Positions 9,250 to 18,089 of a stretch of 64,000 nucleotides of DNA are shown here, piece after piece. Source of the DNA: Marinomonas pontica (GTDB lineage Bacteria; Pseudomonadota; Gammaproteobacteria; Pseudomonadales; Marinomonadaceae). The stretch covers positions 1-64,000 of the forward strand of contig NZ_JAODTL010000050.1 of the NCBI RefSeq assembly GCF_026191375.1. The letters are read 5' to 3'. A program made the position numbers and the translations under genes. The notes below the pieces were generated by a model. It was not told where the DNA came from and did not search any database. It saw only the letters and a program-made list of their open reading frames with translations. Numbering within the stretch: position 1 is the stretch's first letter; the number at the start of each line of letters is the position of its first letter.

Positions 9250-9494
9250 TGAGCTACCTCGAGAGCAAAAAGTGCATAAAAAGATCACGTCTGACTGACG
9301 CGATAACTTGTGTTCGATACTTTCAAAAAGGCTTCGTGCGTTAAAGCACGCAAAATCTATCTAAAGTTTTGTGGGTATCAAACAATCAAAAAATTCAAAA
9401 GCCCTTAAAAATCAGGCTACTAAGGGAAATGGCCGCACTCAAATTGCGCGCAACGCACAATATTGGTGCAAATTAATGTTGAAGGTGGCTCATC

Positions 9495-9511
9495 AATAAC
9501 GTGACGTTATT
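9495..9511. promoter_or_regulatory. Palindrome upstream of dctP
   Basis: Perfect inverted repeat AATAACG-TGA-CGTTATT, about 250 bp before the dctP start. Its symmetry and A/T-rich arms fit a regulator site. No regulator gene is adjacent, so the link is weak. Confidence 0.3.
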
Positions 9512-9588
9512 TTATCTATAATGTTGAAAACGTGCACTTTTTTTACCTTTTTAGAGAAACGACCGTTCTCCTCGAACAATACGGCAAG

Positions 9589-9609
9589 CCCGCACCAATT
9601 TTGTGCGGG
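9589..9609 (-). terminator. Terminator after the chemoreceptor gene
   Basis: Stem CCCGCAC / GTGCGGG with a 7-nt loop, about 40 bp past the chemoreceptor stop. The better T-run is on the plus side, so its strength on the minus strand is uncertain. Confidence 0.55.
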
Positions 9610-9647
9610 ATTTTGCTCGATAGCGAGTTTGCTCCTAAAAAGTCGCT

Positions 9648-11537
9648 CTATGCGACGTCAAAGCCTTGTATCTGGTTCGCCAATTCTTTTGTTTGGTGGT
9701 GAACATTTTTATTGGCCATCTGAATTGACTGAGTTGCAATGTGATTGTCTTTGATGTCGTGAGCGATGATGTCCATGTCTTGCGCCATCTGTGCCGTCGT
9801 CAGAGCCACCTCATGGATCGCTTGGGTGATTTCTTGCGTGTTGTTCATTGCTTCTAGGGTGTTCTTCTCGATTTGATGAATGGTGATGACCGCGTGTTCG
9901 CCTTGTTCCTTGCTGCGTTCTACTTTGGTTAAGCTTAGGTTCATGGCATCGATAACCGCTTGGGTTTCTTTTTGAATGTTTTCCACTTTTGCCGTGATAT
10001 CACCGGACGCTTTCACGGTTTGTTCGGACAAGGTTTTTACCTCGTCAGCCACAACGGCAAAGCCCCGCCCTGCTTCACCGGCGCGAGCGGCTTCAATCGC
10101 TGCGTTTAACGCCAGCAAACTGGTTTGTTCAGCAACACCGACGATAAGTTCGATGACGACGTCAATTTCTTTCGACAGCGCTCCCAATCGTGCCACGCGC
10201 TCATTGGTGTCTTGAATGGTATTCGCCACATCACTGATGCTGGACATGGCGTCACGCATAACATTGACCCCGCTGGTCGCCGATTCATACGCGAGGTTCG
10301 CCACACCTTGAACCGCTTGCGTCATGGTTTGTACCGTGTCGGCGGTCGCTGAAATTTCTTCTGTCGAAGCGGCTAAGGTGTTGCTGCGATCTCGAATGCG
10401 TTCGCTGCCGCTGACAATGATTTGAATGCCACTGTCTAATTCATCCGCACTGATGACCAGCTTCTCGTTGCTGTTCATTAAGTGGCCAATCAATAAACGC
10501 AAATCGTGGGACATTTGATTGGTGGCAATAAATAACTGCTGGAACTCGTCAGGGTTTTGGTTTGGTAGATGTTGTGGACGAGGTCGGAGTTTGCCTTGCG
10601 CCACCTCTTTTAGTACCACTAAGACAGCGTTCAAATTACGGTTCAAAGAGCGAATTACCGTCGTCAGCACAAGGCCGATGGCCAGTGCCAGCAAAATACA
10701 AGCAATTACCAATGATTGTCTGGCTTGTTGAGCCGTTTCTAAGGATTGAGCTTGAGCATTGGCGAGTAAGGTGTTCTGCAAATACGCCGCACTTGCGTCC
10801 ATGGACTGAGTGTATTGATTGCTTAATAAGGCCAATGTTTTATGTTGCGCTTGGATTTTAATGGACAGCGCGATCACGGGGGACAAGGCGTCTTCATAGG
10901 TCTGGATCATAGGGTTAAATACGTCGCCGAAGCCGATGTTATCGACGTTTGTTTTTAGGGCTTGGATAGCGGACTGCAGTGCGACTTGATGTTCGGCATC
11001 GCTGTAAGCTAGGAAGTCTTTTTCCTTGGCTCTGACTTCTTTAAAACTGGATGCAAAACTTGCTAAGGCTTTGAGCTGTTCCGCAAGCGCGTGTGCCGAT
11101 TGATTCAGTGCGCCTAACAGCCCTTGTTCACTGCTTAGACCCAATTCGATAAGGTCTTGCACGTTACTTTCGAGCGCAGACAAGTATTCTGGTTGTAAGG
11201 TTTGGCTGGTCGCTAAGAGTGCCTTGCCTTTTTGGTCTATCAAGTCCTGTTGAATGGAAAAACCAGCCGCTGTGTTTTGCTTGATGGTGTCCAATGTGTG
11301 CTGGAGAAGGTCAACATTGGCGGGCGACAAGGCCGCCATTTCTCGCTCAAACTTCAGAAAGGCGATCTCGACTTCTTTGACCTGGGTCGTCAGACGATTT
11401 AATTCACTGGCGTTATTTGACGCGTTGGAAATTTGGGACAAGTTATAAACCGAATACGCCCCGAATCCCGCGTAGCCCACGCTGACAAGTACAACGATAG
11501 CAATCAGCTTTTGACGAACAGATAACGCAATAGGCAT
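9648..11537 (-). CDS. Methyl-accepting chemotaxis protein
   Basis: Transmembrane chemoreceptor of 629 residues. One membrane helix near residues 10-32 and a second near 270-293 flank a mostly helical periplasmic sensor of about 235 residues. A HAMP domain follows, then a long signalling coiled coil with the conserved hairpin tip around [19 protein letters not shown] and [13 protein letters not shown]. Helical periplasmic sensors of this type often bind small ligands across a dimer interface; the ligand here is unknown. No che genes are near. A structured leader ending in a strong terminator lies immediately upstream (separate entry). Confidence 0.93.
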   Translation of the reverse strand: MPIALSVRQKLIAIVVLVSVGYAGFGAYSVYNLSQISNASNNASELNRLTTQVKEVEIAFLKFEREMAALSPANVDLLQHTLDTIKQNTAAGFSIQQDLIDQKGKALLATSQTLQPEYLSALESNVQDLIELGLSSEQGLLGALNQSAHALAEQLKALASFASSFKEVRAKEKDFLAYSDAEHQVALQSAIQALKTNVDNIGFGDVFNPMIQTYEDALSPVIALSIKIQAQHKTLALLSNQYTQSMDASAAYLQNTLLANAQAQSLETAQQARQSLVIACILLALAIGLVLTTVIRSLNRNLNAVLVVLKEVAQGKLRPRPQHLPNQNPDEFQQLFIATNQMSHDLRLLIGHLMNSNEKLVISADELDSGIQIIVSGSERIRDRSNTLAASTEEISATADTVQTMTQAVQGVANLAYESATSGVNVMRDAMSSISDVANTIQDTNERVARLGALSKEIDVVIELIVGVAEQTSLLALNAAIEAARAGEAGRGFAVVADEVKTLSEQTVKASGDITAKVENIQKETQAVIDAMNLSLTKVERSKEQGEHAVITIHQIEKNTLEAMNNTQEITQAIHEVALTTAQMAQDMDIIAHDIKDNHIATQSIQMANKNVHHQTKELANQIQGFDVA

Positions 11538-11566
11538 AGCAATCCCCTGTGGATCCTTTTCTACGA

Positions 11567-11760
11567 CAAAAAAAGCCTGTTCATCTTATCAAGACAAACA
11601 GGCCAAAAAAAACGAGCTGGAAGAACAACATTCAGACGAGCAGTCAGCCTGAATTTGTAAGGTATAACCAAGCGGCTACCGCTTATCTGGGAGATTAAGC
11701 AGCGCAACCATTCATTCGCTGCTTGCGTGGTAACCGACCTTTGTAACCATAAAGAAGCAG
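11567..11760 (-). ncRNA. Structured 5' leader or small RNA with terminator before the chemoreceptor
   Basis: On the minus strand this stretch folds into two clear stems, AGCAGCG / CGCTGCT (about 11726-11697) and AAGCGG / CCGCTT (about 11685-11671). A long intrinsic terminator at about 11605-11567 follows (outer stem GCCTGTT/AACAGGC, inner GTCTT/AAGAT, then seven T). The terminator ends about 30 nt before the chemoreceptor ATG. That is the layout of a transcription attenuator or riboswitch; a stand-alone sRNA is the alternative. I could not match it to a known riboswitch consensus. Confidence 0.45.
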
Positions 11761-11947
11761 AAAGAGGGATGAAAGAGGAATAAATCAATGTAAAGTTAGA
11801 TAATCAACGAACTAAATTACGACAGTCATTTATAACGGTGCGGCGGACAGTCGTCGTATCATAGCCATTACGTGTATCGCGCAAACGAATATTGGTTTCA
11901 TAGCTTCGTAAGAATAAAATGCATGTCGGTACGGATGGAGAAAGGCA
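11761..11947. other. Divergent promoter region between chemoreceptor leader and lysR
   Basis: No gene seen. On the minus strand a TTGATT box near 11803-11808 and a downstream A/T-rich hexamer could form the promoter of the chemoreceptor leader. The plus side carries the lysR promoter and a GGAGAAAGG ribosome site just before 11948. LysR regulators usually bind such divergent spacers, but no clear T-N11-A palindrome was identified. Confidence 0.35.
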
Positions 11948-12886
11948 ATGAATGTACAAAACTATTCACTGGGTCAGGTCGGTGATTATGAAATTAAGCA
12001 GCTAAAAGTCTTTAAAACGGTCGTGGATTGCGGTGGCTTTTCGGCGGCTGAAACCTCTCTGAACATTGGTCGATCAACCATCAGCCTGCATATTTCCAAT
12101 CTAGAAGCGCGCTTAAACCTTGTACTGTGTAAACGTGGACGCGGCGGTTTTTCTCTGACAGAAGAAGGCGTCATTATTTACAAAATGACTGAAAACCTTC
12201 TGGAATCACTGGATGCGTTTCGCACGACAGTAAACAACTTAAATGCCAGCCTCACCGGCAAATTGCGTCTTGCTCTTTCCGACAAAGTCAGCCTTGACCC
12301 TCGTAGCCATTTCCCTGAATTGATTCAACGTTTCTCTACCGAAGCCCCAGAAGTCCTGATCACCACCAACGTGTCTTCGATGTCCAATATCGAACGCATG
12401 ATATTGAACGACGAAGCCGACATTGGGTTCATTCCCTATCATCGTAAGTTGGACGGCTTAAGCTACGTGCATTTATACAGCGATGACTGCTACCTTTATT
12501 GCGGTAAAGATCATCCTTTAGCGACGATGTCAGTGGCAGACCAAGAAGTGCAAGCGGATCAGTTCCCAGCAACTCATGCCGGTTTAAAGCCGCACGAAGC
12601 GGTCAGTGAACAAATTTCGCAAATGAATTTAACGGCAATTTCGTATTTCTACGACAGTCGCCTAGCACTGATTTTATCGGGTCGATACATCGGCTTCTTG
12701 CCTAAGCTCTACGCTGAACCGTATGTCACATCGGGAAAAATAGTTGCTGTCGCGCCAGAGCAACGCTCTTATACGCTCGGTGTGGCGGTGATTTGCAAGA
12801 AAACCACGCAACCCAATAAACCCCGTGAACTGTTTCTCAAGGTATTACGTCAAACGGTCGAAGAATTGATGGTCGCTCCGTATTGA
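11948..12886 (+). CDS. LysR-family transcriptional regulator
   Basis: 312-residue LysR regulator. N-terminal winged helix-turn-helix at about residues 18-75 (LKVFKTVVDCGGFSAAET, then STISLHISNLEARL); the C-terminal effector-binding domain starts near residue 100. A GGAGAAAGG site precedes the ATG. The next gene, in the same direction, is an orphan TRAP binding protein; the divergent neighbour is the chemoreceptor. Either could be its target. Effector unknown. Confidence 0.9.
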   Translation: MNVQNYSLGQVGDYEIKQLKVFKTVVDCGGFSAAETSLNIGRSTISLHISNLEARLNLVLCKRGRGGFSLTEEGVIIYKMTENLLESLDAFRTTVNNLNASLTGKLRLALSDKVSLDPRSHFPELIQRFSTEAPEVLITTNVSSMSNIERMILNDEADIGFIPYHRKLDGLSYVHLYSDDCYLYCGKDHPLATMSVADQEVQADQFPATHAGLKPHEAVSEQISQMNLTAISYFYDSRLALILSGRYIGFLPKLYAEPYVTSGKIVAVAPEQRSYTLGVAVICKKTTQPNKPRELFLKVLRQTVEELMVAPY

Positions 12887-12998
12887 GCGCAGATCAGTAT
12901 GGCGACTTTGTTGGTCCGGATCAGAACCAAAACGATGAATGGCGATCTATACTTTAAATGCTTCTTTGCTTTCATGTGCGAATAAACAGGCGACTATT

Positions 12999-13984
12999 AT
13001 GAAAAAAGTACTCGTGTTGGCGTCCGCTTTACTCACTGCATTATCAGCCAATGCCTCGTCAGTAAGCGTGGCGTTGGATACGGCTCCAGACAGAGAGAAT
13101 TCGGGAACATATCGCTATGTTGATAATTTACTTCAATCCTTGAATGATAAGGGCTGGCAAACCGAATCTTATCCGCGTAATTCTGTGGGCGACGAAAGTA
13201 CGCGCCTTAATAAAGTTCGCGCTGGAACGCTGGATATTTCTATGTCCCAGTATTCCTCTGCGGCGCAATTTGTGCCTGAAATGCAGGTTTTGCAACTCCC
13301 CTATACGTTTATCAATACAGACCACCAATATAATTTTTTCGTCAACAGTGGCTATTTAGACAGTATAAACCGTCGTTTGAGCAGCGAAGGATTGCGTGTA
13401 TTGGCGGTGATTCCAACGGGCGGCTTCTTGGGGATTTTCAATAACGAGTACCCGGTGAAAACCGTTGCTGACATGTCTGGGTTACGAATGAGGCACTGGA
13501 TACGAATCAGCTGACTATTTTTCAAATGATGGGCGCATCGGGAGTATTGATTCCGTTTTCTGAAGTACCGAATGCGTTGCGTCTTGGTATTGCCGATGGT
13601 TACTTAAATGCGTCTCCTGTTCCTATCATCTTTAAACACACTGAATTACTGAAATATTTCACCGATGCTAAAGTGATGATGTCCGCACGCCTCGTCTTAG
13701 CGTCGCAATATTGGTGGGACAATTTGACCAAGGAGGAAAAAGCGCAATTTTCTGCGTCGTCAATTGAGGCACAAAAGGAAGTTTTCCAATGGGTGAATCA
13801 GTCTGAAGAAGCCCACCACAAAGCATTAATGGCGGCTGGCATGGAGGTTTATCAACCCACAGAAGAGGATTTGCTGACTTTCAAATCGGCGGTGGCAACC
13901 ATGAACCAAAAGGTCAAAGGTGTGCCGTTTGAACGTGTTGTGTTGCTGCAAAAAATGGTCAGTGATTACCGACCCAACAACTAG
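12999..13984 (+). pseudogene. Orphan TRAP substrate-binding protein, one frameshift
   Basis: DctP-family periplasmic receptor without its own permease genes. The start at 12999 (MKKVLVLASALL) gives a clean signal peptide ending ANA-S; the longer frame from 12939 is unlikely. The N-terminal part runs to MSGLRMR, which carries the substrate-carboxylate Arg, and then shifts near 13493. Restoring one G in AGGCA would give RMRALDTNQLTIFQMMGAS and join the second half (FSEVPNALRLGIADG) without loss. The full product would be about 328 residues. Either an assembly error or a fresh inactivation. Possibly supplies a chemoreceptor or a distant TRAP permease. Confidence 0.82.
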
Positions 13985-13999
13985 TCTGTGATAAAAATG

Positions 14000-14033
14000 A
14001 AAACGCCGCGCTGGGTTTCCAGCGCGGCGTTTT
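14000..14033. terminator. Bidirectional terminator
   Basis: A 15-bp perfect stem beginning AAAACGCCGCGC with a GTTT loop and T/A tracts on both sides. It lies between the convergent orphan dctP and gabT. Confidence 0.93.
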
Positions 14034-14051
14034 TATTGCCTTCAGGACGGC

Positions 14052-15329
14052 TTAAACAAGCTCTTTGAAGCAGCGTTTAAAGATGTCCATGCCTTCGTCA
14101 ATGATGTCCATTTCGATGGTCAACGCAGGTAGGAAACGAATAACGTTACCGCGAATACCACAAGACAATAAAACTAAGCCGTTTTCAGCGGCTTTGGCCG
14201 ATAATTTCTTAGCCATTTCAGGGTACGGTTTGTTCACATCGCCATCGTGAACGAATTCGACCGCGATCATCGCGCCCGCATTACGTACTTCGCCAATGAT
14301 CTGTGGGTACTCTGCTTGCATTTCTTTCAAGTGTTTCACGAAGTGAGCGCCCACTTCCACGGCGCGGTCGCACAGTTTCTCTTCTTCAATCACATCAAAT
14401 ACCGCAAGACCGGCTGCACAACCCACCGGAGAACCGCCGTAAGTGCCACCTAGACCGCCAGGAATCGGCGCGTCCATAATGTCTGCTTTACCGACAACGG
14501 CGGCAATTGGGAAACCGCCCGCGATGCCTTTCGCCGCCGTCATCAAGTCTGCTTCAATGCCCGCTTGTTCGTGGCAGAACATAGTACCTGTACGGGCAAA
14601 GCCCGCTTGGATTTCATCCAAAATCAACAACATGCCGTGCTCGTCACACAATGTACGAAGCTTTTGTAGGAAGCTGGCAGACGCTTGGTAGAAACCGCCC
14701 TCACCTTGTACTGGCTCAATGATAATAGCCGCAACGCGAGACGCCTCGATGTCGCACGTAAAGCGCATTTGAAGATCAGCAAGTGCTTGTTCTTCAGTGA
14801 TTCCTAAGTAGTCATTTGGATAAGGAACATGGAAAATATCGCTTGGGAAAGGACCAAAGCCGATTTTGTAAGGGTTTACTTTACCCGTAAGACCCATGGT
14901 CATGTTGGTACGGCCGTGGAAGCCACCGTTGAACGCGATGATGCCTGGACGACCCGTGTAAGCACGCGCGATTTTTACGCAGTTTTCAACGGCTTCAGCG
15001 CCCGTTGTTACGAAGATCGATTTTTTCGGCGTGTTACCTGGCGCCGCTGCGTTTAGCTTTTCCGCCAAAGCAACAGCAGATTCGTATGGGCTAACCATCA
15101 CGCAAGTGTGCGTGAAGCGTTCAAGTTGCGCTTGTACGGCCGCTTTTACTTTAGGGTGGTTATGGCCTGTGTTTACGACGGCGATACCAGCACCAAAATC
15201 GATATGGCGTTTGCCTTCCACGTCCCAAATTTCTGCGTTGACAGCACGGTCAACGTACACTGGCGCCATGTTGCCTTGGCCACGAGCGATCGCACTTTCT
15301 TTGCGTTTTTGTAGATCAGCGTTGTTCAT
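14052..15329 (-). CDS. gabT: 4-aminobutyrate aminotransferase
   Basis: PLP enzyme transferring the amino group of GABA to 2-oxoglutarate, giving succinate semialdehyde. 425 residues, class III aminotransferase. LLILDEIQAGFARTG contains the PLP-ring Asp, MTAAKGIAGGFPIAAV the Schiff-base Lys (about 268), and FVTTGAEAVENCVKIARA the phosphate-binding segment. It lies 95 bp downstream of gabD in the same direction, making a gabD-gabT unit. Close paralogues act on 5-aminovalerate, so that substrate is also possible. Confidence 0.92.
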   Translation of the reverse strand: MNNADLQKRKESAIARGQGNMAPVYVDRAVNAEIWDVEGKRHIDFGAGIAVVNTGHNHPKVKAAVQAQLERFTHTCVMVSPYESAVALAEKLNAAAPGNTPKKSIFVTTGAEAVENCVKIARAYTGRPGIIAFNGGFHGRTNMTMGLTGKVNPYKIGFGPFPSDIFHVPYPNDYLGITEEQALADLQMRFTCDIEASRVAAIIIEPVQGEGGFYQASASFLQKLRTLCDEHGMLLILDEIQAGFARTGTMFCHEQAGIEADLMTAAKGIAGGFPIAAVVGKADIMDAPIPGGLGGTYGGSPVGCAAGLAVFDVIEEEKLCDRAVEVGAHFVKHLKEMQAEYPQIIGEVRNAGAMIAVEFVHDGDVNKPYPEMAKKLSAKAAENGLVLLSCGIRGNVIRFLPALTIEMDIIDEGMDIFKRCFKELV

Positions 15330-15424
15330 TTGTCTTTCACCTTTTGAGCGTGTTCTTTGTTTGGGTTGTCAATGTCTTAAGCGTTAGAAGTCGTTTTGCT
15401 TAGTTGTTCATCTCAATAGGAAAA

Positions 15425-16891
15425 CTACGCTAATCCGCCCATGCACAAGTATTTGATTTCAACGTATTCGTCGATGCCGTATTGTGAACCTTCACGGCCA
15501 CTGCCGGACTCTTTCACACCACCGAATGGTGCCACTTCACTGGAAATGATGCCTTCGTTGATGCCTACCATGCCGTATTCCAAGGCTTCTGATACGCGCC
15601 AAATACGACCTAGATTTTGGGAATAGAAGTACGATGCCAAGCCAAATGGGGTATTGTTTGCCATGGCAACGGCGTCGTCTTCGGTTTTAAATTTAAACAA
15701 TGGCGCAACAGGGCCAAAAATCTCATTAGAGAAGATGTCCATGTCTTCCGTTACACCGGTCAAAATGGTCGGTTCGAAAAACTGAGCGCCCGCCGCAGAG
15801 GCTTTTGATCCACCGATTAAGGCTTTCGCGCCTTTTGCTACCGCGTCACCAACAAGTTGCTCTACTTTGCTGATCGCAGCGGGATTGATCAGTGGGCCAA
15901 TGTTGACGCCTTCTGCAAAACCGTCGCCTGTTTTAAAGGTTGCTACGCGTTTTGCTAATTTTTCAGCAAAAGCATCGTACACGCCTTCTTGAACCAAAAT
16001 TCGGTTTGCGCAAACACAGGTTTGGCCAGCGTTACGGTATTTAGAAGCAATCGCGCCTTCGACAGCGGCGTCTAGATCAGCATCATCAAACACGATGAAA
16101 GGTGCGTTGCCACCTAGCTCCATTGACGTGCGTTTTACCGTTTGCGCGCACTGAGACAGCAATAATTTACCCACAGGCGTAGAGCCGGTGAAAGACAACT
16201 TACGCACCGTTGGGTGGCCCGTTAATACGCCACCAATGGCTTTCGCGTCTTTACCAACCACCACGTTCAATACACCGGCTGGAATGCCTGCCTGATGCGC
16301 TAATTCTGCTAATGCTAAGGCGCACAAAGGCGTTTCGTCAGACGGTTTGATGACAATCGCACAACCTGCCGCCAAGGCAGGACCGGCTTTGCGCGTGATC
16401 ATGGCAATTGGGAAGTTCCAAGGCGTAATGGCCGCCACAACGCCGATTGGTTGCTTGATGGTCAAAACGCGCTTGTCTTTAGCAAACGTCGGGATCACAT
16501 CACCATTTAAACGACGGGCTTCGTCAGCAAACCAATCAATGAAAGACGCACCATAAGCCACTTCGCCTTTGGCTTCGGCAAACGGTTTGCCTTGCTCTAA
16601 TGTCATCAAGGTTGCCAAGTCGTCTTGGTTGTCCAGAATCAGCTGGTTCCAACGACGCAATAACGTCGCACGTTCTTTGGCCGTGCGGCCTTGCCATTCT
16701 TTCTGTGCTTTTTCAGCCGCTTCAACGGCGTTGGTTGTCTCTTCTGCCCCTAAATCGGCAACGTCAATCAGGTGTTCGCCATTCGCTGGGTTAGTAATGG
16801 CGAAGGTCTTGCCAGATTTAGCATCAACCCATTCACCACCAATGTACGAATGGCTTTTGAGTAAAGAGGGCTGAGATAGTACTGCTTTCAT
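15425..16891 (-). CDS. gabD: Succinate-semialdehyde dehydrogenase
   Basis: NAD(P)+-dependent aldehyde dehydrogenase oxidising succinate semialdehyde to succinate. 488 residues. Catalytic Cys lies in NAGQTCVCANR (about 289), general-base Glu in MELGGNAPF (about 255), cofactor-binding ITPWNFPIAM near 157 and FTGSTPVGK near 230. The double Cys pattern CVC is typical of GabD. First gene of the gabDT unit; an inverted repeat 125 bp upstream is a candidate control site. Glutarate-semialdehyde dehydrogenase is an alternative. Confidence 0.92.
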   Translation of the reverse strand: MKAVLSQPSLLKSHSYIGGEWVDAKSGKTFAITNPANGEHLIDVADLGAEETTNAVEAAEKAQKEWQGRTAKERATLLRRWNQLILDNQDDLATLMTLEQGKPFAEAKGEVAYGASFIDWFADEARRLNGDVIPTFAKDKRVLTIKQPIGVVAAITPWNFPIAMITRKAGPALAAGCAIVIKPSDETPLCALALAELAHQAGIPAGVLNVVVGKDAKAIGGVLTGHPTVRKLSFTGSTPVGKLLLSQCAQTVKRTSMELGGNAPFIVFDDADLDAAVEGAIASKYRNAGQTCVCANRILVQEGVYDAFAEKLAKRVATFKTGDGFAEGVNIGPLINPAAISKVEQLVGDAVAKGAKALIGGSKASAAGAQFFEPTILTGVTEDMDIFSNEIFGPVAPLFKFKTEDDAVAMANNTPFGLASYFYSQNLGRIWRVSEALEYGMVGINEGIISSEVAPFGGVKESGSGREGSQYGIDEYVEIKYLCMGGLA

Positions 16892-17015
16892 AAGGTACTC
16901 CAGACTTGGCTGAATAAGGATCGTTAGTTAAGAACTGCGTTTATTAACTTAGCACTTTTAATATCAATCGATAGTAGGCAATGACAACAGTTTGAAAAAT
17001 GAGAAGCTATCAACT

Positions 17016-17041
17016 CAATGTTTGATGGTGTTCAAACATTG
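17016..17041. promoter_or_regulatory. Perfect inverted repeat upstream of gabD
   Basis: CAATGTTTGA - TGGTGT - TCAAACATTG, a 10-bp perfect inverted repeat with a 6-bp spacer. It lacks a T-tract and sits about 125 bp upstream of gabD, so an operator is more likely than a terminator. The regulator is not identifiable; no gabR or LysR gene lies next to it. Confidence 0.5.
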
Positions 17042-17200
17042 TGAAAGGCGTCTTATTTCATTGCGATAAAACCATCATGTTGTAGGGATTTTGTGCGATG
17101 ACACGGGCTGTGTGAAATACCCCCGTGTAGGTATAAACACATCGACCAAGGGAATTGAGCAGAAAAGCGTGGCTTTCGTCGTCATTAAGCGATTTTTGAG

Positions 17201-17206
17201 TATAAT
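17201..17206 (+). promoter_or_regulatory. -10 box of gntR
   Basis: Perfect TATAAT 63 bp before the GntR start, preceded by TGAG. No good -35 hexamer is visible, so this may be a weak or activator-dependent promoter. Confidence 0.45.
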
Positions 17207-17268
17207 ACGGTCATTATTTGCCGTGCTGTTTGGCCAATAAAAACAGCCTACTAGAACTAAGAGAGGGT

Positions 17269-17946
17269 ATGAAATTGGCACAAAAAAGAGCGGTTGTTCG
17301 CCAAAGTTTGCCTGATGTTATTGTGGCGGATCTGCGTAAACGCATTCTGAGTGGTGACTTAGAAGAAGGCACCTTGATCCGTCAAGAGCTGCTCGCCGAG
17401 GAATACGATGTGTCGCGTATGCCAGTTCGAGAAGCGCTAAAACGTCTGGATTCAGAAGGGCTGGTGGTTTTCCAAAACAATCGCGGTGCGACCGTTACTA
17501 AACATTCAATGGACGAAATTGCGGAAATTTTTGATGTCCGCATTATGCTAGAAGTGGATCTTTTTCAACGTTCTATCCCCAACATGACCAAGGCGCATTT
17601 TGCCGAATGCGAAGCAATATTAGAGTCGATGGATGTGTCTTACAAAACCGGTAATATTGCGGATTGGGGACCTCTTAACGCGGCGTACCATGGCAAACTC
17701 TATGAAGCCGCTGGGCGTCATTTGACCGAAGTGTTGTTAGCAAGAGTGACCTTGCAAGCCAACCGTTACGTCAGCATGCACATCGACAAATTAGACAACC
17801 GCGATAATGCCAGTCACGACCACCACCGGTTGCTTGAATTGGCACGCCAACGTGACGTAGCCGGTGCAACAGAGCAACTACGCCGTCATTTGGTGAATAC
17901 CAAAGACCAAGTCATGGCACTGGTAAAACAAACCCGCACGTCATAA
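17269..17946 (+). CDS. GntR-family regulator (FCD domain), likely of hydroxyproline catabolism
   Basis: 225-residue FadR-subfamily regulator. Start at 17269 is set by a GAGAGGG ribosome site. Winged helix-turn-helix at about 13-75 (LPDVIVADLRKRILSGDL, then SRMPVREALKRLDSEGL); the C-terminal FCD domain carries the metal-site His residues in YHGKLYEAAG and HDHHRLLELA. It sits immediately before the ketoglutarate-semialdehyde dehydrogenase. A matching palindrome overlaps both promoters of the pathway, so I infer it is the local repressor. Confidence 0.9.
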   Translation: MKLAQKRAVVRQSLPDVIVADLRKRILSGDLEEGTLIRQELLAEEYDVSRMPVREALKRLDSEGLVVFQNNRGATVTKHSMDEIAEIFDVRIMLEVDLFQRSIPNMTKAHFAECEAILESMDVSYKTGNIADWGPLNAAYHGKLYEAAGRHLTEVLLARVTLQANRYVSMHIDKLDNRDNASHDHHRLLELARQRDVAGATEQLRRHLVNTKDQVMALVKQTRTS

Positions 17947-18035
17947 TTCAACTCTCTTTTCCATTCTTTGCTTTTGATGGTGGGGCTATAGGTGGTCTTG
18001 TCATCGGCGCAAAAATAGTGAACAATTGACTTAGT

Positions 18036-18055
18036 TAAAATTGGATACAAAATAC
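18036..18055. promoter_or_regulatory. Candidate GntR operator upstream of the semialdehyde dehydrogenase
   Basis: Contains TTGGATACAAAATACA, identical over 16 bases to the operator in front of the ABC transporter operon (27969-27988). One half-site, CAAAATAC, is perfect and the other is degenerate. It overlaps the expected -10 region downstream of a TTGACT box at 18026-18031, the position expected for repression. Confidence 0.7.
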
Positions 18056-18089
18056 AAATATAACCGATTCATTAAAAAACGAGGGTTTC

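Larger units (their letters stand above)
9250..9647. other. Intergenic region upstream of dctP
   Basis: Nearly 400 bp with no supported gene. It holds a 7-bp perfect inverted repeat with a TGA loop at 9495-9511 (AATAACG/CGTTATT) that could be an operator or small hairpin, and the mcp terminator at 9589-9609. An A/T-rich stretch at about 9360-9420 may contain the dctP promoter, but no convincing -35/-10 pair was identified. Confidence 0.5.
16892..17268. other. Divergent control region of gabD and gntR
   Basis: 377 bp between divergent gabD and gntR with no gene. It contains the inverted repeat at 17016-17041 and a TATAAT box at 17201-17206 in front of gntR. No further feature found. Confidence 0.6.

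Noticed and set aside
11567-11760. c-di-GMP-I riboswitch upstream of the chemoreceptor
   Set aside because: An ACGCAAGC stretch and a GGTAGC hairpin recall the motif, but the order and the tetraloop/receptor elements do not fit, so I list it only as an unassigned leader.
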